DNA from: an uncultured Bacilli bacterium
GTDB taxonomy: Bacteria > Bacillota_I > Bacilli_A > RF39 > UBA660
DNA: 18,936 nucleotides
Direction: 5' to 3'
Assembly: GCA_934096535.1 (NCBI GenBank)
Contig: CAKOMC010000027.1
Span: 1 to 18,936 of the forward strand
Shown: positions 9,201 to 14,983 of the stretch, piece by piece
Layout of the letters: the number at the start of each line of letters is the position of its first letter
Numbering within the stretch: position 1 is the stretch's first letter
Notes under the pieces: model-generated
Databases searched by the model: none
Told to the model about the DNA's origin: nothing
Seen by the model: only the letters and a program-made list of their open reading frames with translations
Program-made: the position numbers and the translations under genes

Positions 9201-9346
9201 ATTATAAGTTAAAACATATTACCGATGCTGCATATCTTAAACAGTTAGCTGGCTATAAAAATTATATTTTGGAAATGACTAATTTACCGGTTGAAGTATT
9301 TTTATATTCAATTATGGATAGTAATTTAGTTAATTTAAATATTTAA
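6239..9346 (+). CDS. addA: ATP-dependent helicase/nuclease subunit A
   Basis: UvrD-family 3'-5' helicase fused to a RecB-type nuclease, 1035 residues, acting with AddB. Helicase motifs appear in order: Walker A SAGAGSGKT (22-30), Ia LTFTNAAAAEMKDRIR, II LIDEYQDT (D358/E359), III VGDIKQSIYRFR, IV NKNFRSR, V MTIHASKGLEYP (H717) and VI RLFYVALTRARE (R793, R795). The nuclease domain is complete: LRMHYLFE (H916, E920), GIIDLL (D975) and IVDYK (D988, K990). Bacillus AddA has about 1232 residues, so this is a trimmed form with the catalytic parts kept. The longest frame begins at 6230, but AGGAG (6225-6229) is correctly spaced, 9 nt, for ATG 6239, giving MPKWTSEQQ, which matches the usual start just before the Q motif. 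A terminator follows directly. Confidence 0.96.
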   Translation: MPKWTSEQQDAIYKKGTNIIVSAGAGSGKTAVLSERVLEHVKSGISIDDLLVLTFTNAAAAEMKDRIRSKIRKVPELKEELDKVDLAYITTFDSFALSLVKKYSYLMNISKNINIIDASIITLKKEEELNKIFEDLYQKKDPLFLKLISDFTVKDDKEIFNAILSLYAKLDNRYDKDVILENYLTSYYNDTNIEKLVKNYVDLIKMRLEVLNNTVDNLYHYTDDTFQSKMEEVIRPLLNSKDYLDIKRLCIIKLPVLRGADEVTKKIKEEVKSLIDEIGDLTKYNSLDEIKESLYLTKDYVAIIITIIKELGKRLDYFKRENNAYDFIDIAKMAINILKSNDTVREEMKYKYKEILIDEYQDTNDIQDIFISLIENNNVYMVGDIKQSIYRFRNANPMLFKSKYEAYQNNDGGLKIDLNKNFRSRMEVLDNINMMFNLFMDNFIGGADYIESHQMAFGLTPYNEVNKENYNMDILNYIYDKDSKFTKEEIEIFTVAKDIKEKVVSGYEMMDKETMQRRPVNYGDFVILIDRSSSFNLYKKIFEYLNIPITIYRDKTISDSVDISIIKNIYNLLVLIKKRDFGTMFSYSFMAVARSYLFNMSDKNILKIISNRSYAETEIYSILYELAKDLDNLPNDEIYRLIIDKFKFLEAFITTGDVKEHLVTIDSIGKIAQNATNFGYSPYEFLDYLNMVYEEGLDIKLSLNKEASNSVKIMTIHASKGLEYPVCYFTGLSKKFNIDDLKNKFYYDNTLGFITPYVKNGIHSTVVKLMLKNKYILEEISERLRLFYVALTRAREKMIIVGEFAKNELAYKVDGVVDRETRSSYRKFTDMLDSIYDYLKPYIKDIDIDSLGLTKDYNLSVKKDLVALKNEKGNVISVEEYTSDMKKIENSHFSKITTALRTKEEQKNIDFGLRMHYLFEITDFNNPDYKDFNAFEVICIQKFINTGILNDSKKIYKEYEFIYENAGLESHGIIDLLIIKKDRVVIVDYKLKHITDAAYLKQLAGYKNYILEMTNLPVEVFLYSIMDSNLVNLNI

Positions 9347-9372
9347 TTAGAGGTGAAAGCTTCTAATTTTTT
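9345..9372 (+). terminator. Rho-independent terminator of addBA
   Basis: The stem 9345-9353 (AATTAGAGG) pairs with 9360-9368 (CTTCTAATT), with one G-T wobble and a 6-nt loop TGAAAG. The run of T continues to 9372. It starts within the addA stop codon. Confidence 0.85.
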
Positions 9373-9382
9373 GAATTGGGGT

Positions 9383-9414
9383 AAAAAAAGATTGTCGACA
9401 CGCGTGTCGACAAT
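9383..9414 (-). terminator. Perfect 24-bp palindrome with a T tract on the minus strand
   Basis: Bases 9391-9414 are identical to their own reverse complement. The half is ATTGTCGACACG, so the element reads GTCGAC-ACGCGT-GTCGAC flanked by ATT and AAT. It is 50% G+C in a far more AT-rich neighbourhood. On the minus strand it is followed by TC... a run of seven T (9383-9389 read in reverse), as in an intrinsic terminator, so it could be a second stop for the pyk transcript. A loop-free perfect palindrome is unusual for a terminator and would equally suit a dimeric protein-binding site. No T tract follows on the plus strand. Confidence 0.6.
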
Positions 9415-9449
9415 TCGTTTCTAGAAAACTTGTGGTGTTTTAATAAATT

Positions 9450-9477
9450 AAAAAGTCCAGAATTAACTGGGCTTTTC
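9450..9477. terminator. Bidirectional terminator between addA and pyk
   Basis: The stem 9451-9460 (AAAAGTCCAG) pairs with 9467-9476 (CTGGGCTTTT), one wobble, with a 6-nt loop AATTAA. The A run on one side and the T run on the other make it work in both directions. It lies 14 nt after the pyk stop on the minus strand and is probably the main pyk terminator, as well as a back-up for addBA. Confidence 0.85.
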
Positions 9478-9490
9478 CTTAAGTTGAAAA

Positions 9491-10894
9491 TTAAATTTCT
9501 TCAATTTTTAAGAAGTTAGTATGAGCATCACTAGGAGTTGAACCAACAACACAAACTAAATCTTTATATTTTAGATTTAACATATCTTTAGCAGCTTTAA
9601 TACTTTCATCTACTAAGGTATCAGTATCTTTAGCAGCGTTACCAACAACTTTAGTATAAACACCCCATTTAAGAGCAAGCATACGAGCCATTTTTTCGTT
9701 TTCAACAGTAGCGATAATATAAGCATTTGGTCTTAGGCAAGATACATCTAAAGCAGTTTTACCTTCTTTAGTTGATACAACGATAGCCTTAACTGGTAAT
9801 TCTAAAGTAGCATCAACAGCACATTTACAAATAGCATTGTGAATATCAGTACCTCTTAATTTGTAATCAGCAAGATTGTACTTAGTAATTTGTTCAGCAT
9901 TAATAGCAATCTTAGCCATATACTGTATAGTTTCTACTGGATATTTACCCATAGTAGTTTCATCACTAGTCATAATAGCATCACAACCAGCAAGGACAGC
10001 ATTAGCAACATCAGTAACTTCAGCGTTTGTTGGACGAATGTTTTCTTTCATTGATGTCATCATTTGAGTAGCCATAATAACACCTTTACCGTTCTTATGA
10101 CACATATCAATCATTCTTTGTTGATATAATGGTAAGTTTTCTAAACCAGTTTCGATACCTAAATCGCCACGAGCAACCATAATATAATCAGAAGCATCAA
10201 CGATTTCTTGTAGATTATCAATAGCGTATTGAGTTTCTACTTTAGAAATGATGATCATATCTTCACGATTAAATTCCTTACATAAATCTCTAACAGCTTT
10301 TACATCCTCAGCAGTGTTTACGAATGATACAGCAATGTAGTCACCATCATGTTCACAAGCATATTTGATATCTTCTCTATCAGCCTCAGAAATAAATGGA
10401 ACATTAAGTTTAACCCCCGGAATACAAACACCACGGCGTGATTTAATAGTACCACCATTAATGATTTCACAAGTAAGACCATCTTCTTCTTTAGATACAA
10501 CAACTAATTTATAGAAACCATCATCTAATAGAATAGCTTGTCCTACTTCTAAATCCTTAAGGATTCCCTTATAGTTGAAAGAAATTCTCTCAGCATTACC
10601 TAAAACATCTTCTTCAACAATACGAATTGTTTTACCTTTTACAAGTTCAATGTAATCACCATCAAATGTACAAGTTCTTAAATCTGGACCTTTAGTATCA
10701 AATAAAATACCAATATTAGCGCCCATTTCTTCATTAGCACGTTTAATTAATGATAAGTCTAATTCTCTTTCTTCTAGAGTTGCATGTGAGAAATTGATAC
10801 GTGCAACATTCATACCAGCCTCTACAATACCTTTGAAATTTTCCCAAATTTGTGTAGATGGACCAATACTACAAATAATTTTTGTTTTTTTCAT
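9491..10894 (-). CDS. pyk: Pyruvate kinase
   Basis: Glycolytic enzyme that transfers phosphate from phosphoenolpyruvate to ADP; cytoplasmic, 467 residues. It starts with KKTKIICSIGPS. Substrate and metal residues are visible: R32, N34 and S36 in ARINFSH, D66 and K68 in FDTKGP, catalytic K218 and E220 in ISKVE, D244 in ARGDLGIE, and T276 in MATQM. The length fits the short form (E. coli PykF type) without the extra C-terminal domain of Bacillus PykA. The signature usually read as MLSGETA is MTSDETT here (D311 replaces Gly). The longest frame begins at 10930, but ATG 10894 has AAGGAAG 9 nt upstream and gives the family N-terminus; the longer start would also sit within the promoter. It is a single-gene unit with its own promoter and terminators. 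Confidence 0.97.
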   Translation of the reverse strand: MKKTKIICSIGPSTQIWENFKGIVEAGMNVARINFSHATLEERELDLSLIKRANEEMGANIGILFDTKGPDLRTCTFDGDYIELVKGKTIRIVEEDVLGNAERISFNYKGILKDLEVGQAILLDDGFYKLVVVSKEEDGLTCEIINGGTIKSRRGVCIPGVKLNVPFISEADREDIKYACEHDGDYIAVSFVNTAEDVKAVRDLCKEFNREDMIIISKVETQYAIDNLQEIVDASDYIMVARGDLGIETGLENLPLYQQRMIDMCHKNGKGVIMATQMMTSMKENIRPTNAEVTDVANAVLAGCDAIMTSDETTMGKYPVETIQYMAKIAINAEQITKYNLADYKLRGTDIHNAICKCAVDATLELPVKAIVVSTKEGKTALDVSCLRPNAYIIATVENEKMARMLALKWGVYTKVVGNAAKDTDTLVDESIKAAKDMLNLKYKDLVCVVGSTPSDAHTNFLKIEEI

Positions 10895-10920
10895 CTTATT
10901 TAACTTCCTTTCGCTAGTTA

Positions 10921-10949
10921 ATATTACCATAAATAGGGTGTTTTGTAAA
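10921..10949 (-). promoter_or_regulatory. Promoter of pyk
   Basis: Read on the minus strand: -35 TTTACA (10944-10949), a 17-bp spacer, then -10 TAATAT (10921-10926), preceded by an extended TG element (TGGTAATAT). Spacing and sequence are close to the housekeeping sigma consensus. The pyk ATG is 26 nt beyond the -10. Confidence 0.8.
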
Positions 10950-10966
10950 TTATGTTTTTATTAATT

Positions 10967-10995
10967 TTGTAAGCTTTTTTACAGGTGTTTATTAA
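10967..10995 (+). promoter_or_regulatory. Possible promoter of a short transcript upstream of the hydrolase-murF operon
   Basis: TTGTAA (10967-10972) and TATTAA (10990-10995) are separated by 17 bp, a moderate match to a housekeeping promoter. It diverges from the pyk promoter 18 bp away. Such matches are frequent in AT-rich DNA, and the main support is the ordered ribosome-binding site, hairpins and terminator that follow. Confidence 0.35.
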
Positions 10996-11028
10996 AATAT
11001 TTAATTTCTTTTTTGGGGAGGCAAGATA

Positions 11029-11070
11029 ATGGCAAACACTAATTTTAACAATAATATAAAAATATTTTGA
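11029..11070 (+). CDS. Possible 13-residue leader peptide
   Basis: ATG 11029 follows GGGGAGG (11015-11021), one of the best ribosome-binding sites in the window, at a spacing of 7 nt. The frame encodes MANTNFNNNIKIF and stops at TGA. No larger frame follows. It is five Asn in 13 residues, which is also what AT-rich sequence gives by chance, so the evidence is the Shine-Dalgarno site only. It could be a leader peptide of the structured transcript or the remnant of a lost gene. Confidence 0.3.
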   Translation: MANTNFNNNIKIF

Positions 11071-11171
11071 AATTCCAGATATTAAATCTATATGCTGTAT
11101 TGTTAAGCATGATAGATAAAGGCTTCTCGCTATTTTTAGTTAAATATTTTTAAAAATAATACAAATAAGCG

Positions 11172-11201
11172 ATAGGTTATGATTTAACCTGTTTTTTCTT
11201 T
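11172..11201 (+). terminator. Rho-independent terminator in the pyk-hydrolase spacer
   Basis: The stem ATAGGTTA (11172-11179) pairs with TAACCTGT (11185-11192), with one wobble and a 5-nt loop, followed by TTTTTCTTT. It points toward the hydrolase operon, yet no recognised gene lies before it, which implies a short transcript ending here. Confidence 0.7.
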
Positions 11202-11296
11202 CTATAACTTTCTAATACATGCTTACTTATTTAAATATTTTCATTATTTATATAGGATAATAAATCAAAATACTATTAATGTCAATAGACATAATT

Positions 11297-11349
11297 TTGT
11301 GAAAAAAGAGTTATAATTTCATAATAAATTAGAAAAGTCGTGCTATAAT
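11297..11349 (+). promoter_or_regulatory. Promoters of the hydrolase-murF-ddl operon
   Basis: There are two candidates. P1 is TTGTGA (11297-11302), a 17-bp spacer and CATAAT (11320-11325). P2 is an extended -10 TGCTATAAT (11341-11349) without a clear -35. If P2 is used, transcription would begin at about 11356, practically at the GAGGTGG ribosome-binding site (11355-11361), giving an almost leaderless message; P1 would give a leader of some 35-40 nt. The spacer 11202-11296 shows nothing further that I recognise. Confidence 0.55.
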
Positions 11350-11368
11350 TAATTGAGGTGGAAATTTT

Positions 11369-12118
11369 ATGGAAGTAGTAGTTAATAATAAACATATATT
11401 TTATGATCAACTGGGGTTAGGAACTAAAGATATTGTAATGCTTCATGGTTGGGGACAGAATATGGAAATGATGCGACCTTTAGCTCTTAAGTTAATAAAT
11501 GATAAAAACATTAAAAATAACTATCGCATTACTATTTTGGATTTGCCTGGATTTGGGGCATCAACTGAACCCGATATGGATACTGATGTTTTTAGTTATA
11601 CTAAACTTATTGAAGATTTTTTAAAGATTTTAAAGATTGAAAATCCTATTATGCTAGGACATTCCTTTGGCGGCCGTTTATCAATTATCTATGCAAGTCG
11701 TAATAAGACTCAAAGCGTAATTTTATTTGGGGCACCTTGTATAAGAGAGTATAAACCAACGTTTAAAGAAAAAGTTCTTAAAACTTTAAAGAAAGTTCCT
11801 TTTACTAAAGATCTAGTAGAAATTGCTAAACAATACATTGGCTCAACCGATTATAAAAATGCCAGCCCTGTTATGAGAACTGTCTTAGTAAATACTATTA
11901 ATCAAGATTTGAGTGAATGTGCAACCAAGATTACTGCCCCAACGCTTCTAATTTGGGGAACTTTAGATACCGCAGCACCAATTGAACAGGCTCGTAAATT
12001 AGAAAAGCTTCTTAAAGATGGGGCTTTGATTGAAATACCAGGAGCCACCCACTATGCTTATTTAGAACGCATTGATTATGTAACTAATATTTTAATAAAT
12101 TTCTTAGGAGGAGAATAA
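11369..12118 (+). CDS. Alpha/beta-hydrolase fold protein
   Basis: Cytoplasmic hydrolase of 249 residues with a complete alpha/beta-hydrolase triad: nucleophile S99 in GHSFGG, acid D200 in WGTLDTAAP and H228 in GATHYAYLE. HGWGQ (26-30) supplies the oxyanion-hole region. A short cap (about 125-185) is present. The family includes enol-lactonases, carboxylesterases and haloperoxidase-like enzymes, so the substrate cannot be assigned. It is the first gene of the operon; its last codons contain the AGGAGG ribosome-binding site of murF, which starts one base after its stop. This tight coupling to murF and ddl suggests a cell-envelope role, which is an inference from position. ATG 11369 has GAGGTGG at 7 nt. 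Confidence 0.88.
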   Translation: MEVVVNNKHIFYDQLGLGTKDIVMLHGWGQNMEMMRPLALKLINDKNIKNNYRITILDLPGFGASTEPDMDTDVFSYTKLIEDFLKILKIENPIMLGHSFGGRLSIIYASRNKTQSVILFGAPCIREYKPTFKEKVLKTLKKVPFTKDLVEIAKQYIGSTDYKNASPVMRTVLVNTINQDLSECATKITAPTLLIWGTLDTAAPIEQARKLEKLLKDGALIEIPGATHYAYLERIDYVTNILINFLGGE

Positions 12119-12119
12119 A

Positions 12120-13721
12120 ATGACTATAATTATTAATACTTTACTTTTTTTAATTATTTTTTATGCTGTAACTGTTAAATCACAAAAATCTTTACACATG
12201 TTACAACAAAACTTATATAATGAAAACAATCGTTATTTAAAATGGTTAAAACAAAACCGGGCACAAGCTTTAAAACACTATGATGTTGCCGGTTTAATCT
12301 TAAGTCTTATTGCTTTATTTACGGGTGGTTTTTTATCTAAAGTGTTACTTCTTGCAAGTGGCTTAATCTATTTATTTGATACGCAAGTTATTAAATATTC
12401 CATTATGATTGAAAAAGCTAAGAAACCTCTTGTTAAAACCGCTCGTGTTAAAAGACAAATAACAACACTTTATCTTTTAAACTTAATTCCTTTGCTTTTA
12501 TATCTAATGTTCCAAGGTAATGCTAAAATCTTATTTTTAGTTGCTTCTTTAATGTTAGTATTAAACTATTATATGGTTTATCTTGTTAAACTAATTAACG
12601 ATCCTATTGAAAAAGGGATTTATAAAAAATTCTGGAATATGGCAGAAAATAAATTAGCCTCTTATAAAGACTTAAAAGTTATCGGGATTACAGGTTCTTA
12701 TGGAAAAACAAGTAGTAAAAATATTTTAAATGAGATTTTATCTATGGATTATATTTCCCATCCAACTCCCAAAAATTTTAATACTGATGTGGGCCTTATG
12801 ACAACCATTAATAATGATTTAACAAAATTTGATGAAATCTTTATTGCGGAGATGGGGGCTTATAAAGTAGGAAGAATCAAAAATGCTTGTAACTTAGTCC
12901 ATCCTAAATACGGTTTACTTACAACTATTGGTAAAGCCCATTTAGAAACATTTGGGAGTCAAGAAAATATTATTAAAACAAAATTTGAACTTATTGAAAG
13001 TTTGCCTAGTGATGGTATCGCTTTTCTAAATATGGACGATCCTCTACAAGTAAATTATGATTTACAAAATAAGGTAAGAGTTGTTTGGTATGCGGTAAAT
13101 AATAAAAAAGCTGACTTTTACTGCTTAGATACAAAATGTAGTGATAAGGGTTCTACTTTCAAGATATTCTTTAAGAGTGAAAATAAAACTTATGATTTTC
13201 AGACCCGACTTTTAGGGCGTCATAACATTTCGAATATTGTTTCGGCTGTTGCGGTTGGTTATGAGTTTGGTATTTCTATTTCCAAATTACAAGCTGCTGT
13301 TATGAAAATTAAACCAATTGAACATCGGCTAGAACTAAAGAAAATTGGTAATATGTATCAGATTGATGATGCTTATAATTCTAATCCAGTGGGGGCAAAA
13401 GTAGCTCTAGAAGTTCTTGGCATGATGCCGGGGGATAAAGTGGTAGTTACCCCAGGAATGGTTGAGTTAGGTGCAGAAGAAGAAAAATATAATAAAGAAT
13501 TTGGGGAAGAAATAAGTGCTGTTGCTGATTATGTTATTTTAGTTGGGGAAAAACAAACGAAGCCAATTTATGAAGGCTTGATGAATAAAAAATATGATAA
13601 AGACAGAATTATTATTACCAATGATGTTAGACAAACTTATATTATCGTTAACAAGTTAAAAGGTAAAAAAGATATTTACGCGTTATATGAAAATGATTTA
13701 CCAGATACTTATAACGAATAA
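12120..13721 (+). CDS. murF: MurF-type UDP-MurNAc-tripeptide:D-Ala-D-Ala ligase with N-terminal membrane domain
   Basis: Adds D-Ala-D-Ala to the peptidoglycan precursor. The Mur ligase core starts at about residue 186 with the P-loop VIGITGSYGKTSSK (K196), then HPTPKNFNTDVGL, AEMGAYKVGRIK, TTIGKAHLETFGS, NMDDP, GRHNISN, and the C-terminal RLE and DDAYNSNPVGAK, PGMVELG and NDLPDTY, all typical of MurF. The first 160 residues differ from textbook MurF: four to five hydrophobic segments (about 3-18, 56-70, 72-86, 115-131, 136-157) with basic loops stand where the UDP-binding N-terminal domain normally lies. At 533 residues it is longer than usual MurF (about 450) only because of this region. The enzyme should sit on the inner face of the membrane. 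Similar membrane-bearing MurF-like ligases occur in other Bacillota as far as I recall. ddl, which makes its substrate, follows 64 nt later. Confidence 0.88.
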   Translation: MTIIINTLLFLIIFYAVTVKSQKSLHMLQQNLYNENNRYLKWLKQNRAQALKHYDVAGLILSLIALFTGGFLSKVLLLASGLIYLFDTQVIKYSIMIEKAKKPLVKTARVKRQITTLYLLNLIPLLLYLMFQGNAKILFLVASLMLVLNYYMVYLVKLINDPIEKGIYKKFWNMAENKLASYKDLKVIGITGSYGKTSSKNILNEILSMDYISHPTPKNFNTDVGLMTTINNDLTKFDEIFIAEMGAYKVGRIKNACNLVHPKYGLLTTIGKAHLETFGSQENIIKTKFELIESLPSDGIAFLNMDDPLQVNYDLQNKVRVVWYAVNNKKADFYCLDTKCSDKGSTFKIFFKSENKTYDFQTRLLGRHNISNIVSAVAVGYEFGISISKLQAAVMKIKPIEHRLELKKIGNMYQIDDAYNSNPVGAKVALEVLGMMPGDKVVVTPGMVELGAEEEKYNKEFGEEISAVADYVILVGEKQTKPIYEGLMNKKYDKDRIIITNDVRQTYIIVNKLKGKKDIYALYENDLPDTYNE

Positions 13722-13785
13722 ATATAAAGGTGGAAGAATTATTTAAAATAAATAGAAATAATGAAATTAAGGAAGGAAAAAAATT

Positions 13786-14976
13786 ATGAATATAAAATTA
13801 GGTGTAATATTTGGTGGGGTATCTGTTGAACATGAAGTAAGTATTATTTCAGCGGTTCAAGCAATGCAAGCCCTAGATAAGGAAAAGTATAATATCATTC
13901 CTATCTATATAACTAAGGATAGGCAGTGGTATACAGGGGAAATTTTAAAAGATATGGAAACATATACTGATATGGATTTACTAAAAAGATATACTAGTAA
14001 TGTTTCCTTAATCAATAAAAAGGGAAAATTTTATCTCCAAAGCAAGGGTTTATTTAAACACATTGTAACTGAATTAGATTTAATCTTACCAGTTTGCCAT
14101 GGTACTAATATGGAAGATGGAACTCTACAAGGTTATTTGCAAACCGTGGGTATTCCTTATTGTGAATCTGATGTTGCATCATCAAGTGTTGCCCAAGATA
14201 AAGTAACACAAAAGTTAGTCTTCCAAAGTAAAAACTTACCAATGACTGCTTTTACATGGTTCTATGATACTGATTACAGTGAGACTCCGGAAGAAATTTT
14301 AAAAGAATGTGCTAAGTTAAAATATCCTTTAATTGTAAAACCAGCAACTTTAGGAAGTTCAGTTGGTATTAATTTTGCTAAAGATGAAACTGAGTTAAAA
14401 AGTGCTATTGAAGAAGCTGTTTCTTATGATAAGAAAATTTTAGTTGAACACGCTGTTGAGAATTTAAGTGAGGTTAATATCTCTGTCTTAGGTGATTATA
14501 AATATCAAGAAGTATCTTGTATTGAAGAAGTAACTACTGTTCATCATTTACTTACTTATGCTGATAAATACATTGGTAATGCTAAGAACACGCCAAGTAA
14601 AGGCATGGCAAGTCTTGGTCGTAAAGTTCCTGCTAAGTTAGATAAAAAAATTCAAAATGAAGTTGAGAGCGTTGCTGTTAAGGCTTTTAAAGCTGTTGGG
14701 TTATCGGGAGTTTGCCGTATTGATTTTCTAATTGATCAAAATGATAATAAAGTTTATATTAATGAAATTAATTCTATTCCAGGATCATTATCATTTTATT
14801 TATGGGAACCAAAAGGTAAAAAATACCGTGAACTTTTAGATGAAATTATTAAGATTGGTATTAAAAATTATCAAGAAAATAGTAAGAAAGTTCATTCCTT
14901 TGAATCAAATATCTTAGAAGGCTATAAAAATGGTGCTAAAGGTGGTAAATTTGGTCTAAAGGGAAGCAAATTCTAG
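13786..14976 (+). CDS. ddl: D-alanine--D-alanine ligase
   Basis: ATP-grasp enzyme (396 residues) joining two D-Ala, the substrate for MurF encoded upstream. The N-terminal GVIFGGVSVEHEVSIIS carries the Glu that binds the first D-Ala; LPVCHGTNMEDGTLQG, YPLIVKPATLGSSVG and the metal site FLIDQNDNKVYINEINSIPG are all present. In the omega loop LTYADKY keeps the Lys-Tyr pair of D-Ala-D-Ala ligases, so a D-Ala-D-Lac (vancomycin-resistance) type is unlikely. The omega loop is extended by SKGMASLGRK, and the protein ends in a Gly/Lys-rich tail (GYKNGAKGGKFGLKGSKF); both make it longer than E. coli DdlB (about 306). ATG 13786 has AAGGAAGG at about 9 nt. The pilin-like gene starts 8 nt after its stop. 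Confidence 0.95.
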   Translation: MNIKLGVIFGGVSVEHEVSIISAVQAMQALDKEKYNIIPIYITKDRQWYTGEILKDMETYTDMDLLKRYTSNVSLINKKGKFYLQSKGLFKHIVTELDLILPVCHGTNMEDGTLQGYLQTVGIPYCESDVASSSVAQDKVTQKLVFQSKNLPMTAFTWFYDTDYSETPEEILKECAKLKYPLIVKPATLGSSVGINFAKDETELKSAIEEAVSYDKKILVEHAVENLSEVNISVLGDYKYQEVSCIEEVTTVHHLLTYADKYIGNAKNTPSKGMASLGRKVPAKLDKKIQNEVESVAVKAFKAVGLSGVCRIDFLIDQNDNKVYINEINSIPGSLSFYLWEPKGKKYRELLDEIIKIGIKNYQENSKKVHSFESNILEGYKNGAKGGKFGLKGSKF

Positions 14977-14983
14977 GTGAATT

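Larger units (their letters stand above)
11002..11201 (+). ncRNA. Candidate short structured RNA (about 200 nt)
   Basis: Between a possible promoter and an intrinsic terminator, this stretch contains two bulged hairpins. Hairpin I is 11086-11117: 6 bp (ATCTAT with ATAGAT), a one-base G bulge, 5 bp (ATGCT with AGCAT) and a 9-nt loop. Hairpin II is 11127-11172: 5 bp (TCGCT with AGCGA), a one-base A bulge and 4 more bp, enclosing a self-complementary ATTTTTAAAAAT. The terminator stem abuts hairpin II. It matches no RNA family I recognise; T-box, tmRNA and SRP RNA signatures are absent. The exact 5' end is an estimate. It could be a free RNA or a leader whose mRNA rarely extends into the next operon. 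Confidence 0.4.

Noticed and set aside
9391..9414. Palindrome as a cloning-vector or adaptor remnant (it contains SalI and MluI sites)
   Set aside because: The flanks are continuous native-looking intergenic sequence with terminators on both sides, and no other vector sequence is present; assembly error cannot be excluded but has no support here.
9876..10067. Open frame of 63 codons on the plus strand inside pyk
   Set aside because: It lies wholly antisense to the well-supported pyruvate kinase gene, has no ribosome-binding site of note, and its hydrophobic content comes from the complement of the pyk codons.
10318..10503. Open frame of 61 codons on the minus strand inside pyk
   Set aside because: It is in another frame of the same strand as pyk, with no ribosome-binding site and no recognisable domain.
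11047..11112. Minus-strand frame of about 21 codons in the pyk-hydrolase spacer
   Set aside because: No ribosome-binding site upstream, and it crosses the hairpin of the candidate plus-strand RNA; short frames are expected by chance here.
13786..14976. Ddl as a vancomycin-resistance D-Ala-D-Lac ligase
   Set aside because: The omega loop keeps the Lys-Tyr pair of D-Ala-D-Ala ligases, and no vanH or vanX-like gene is nearby.
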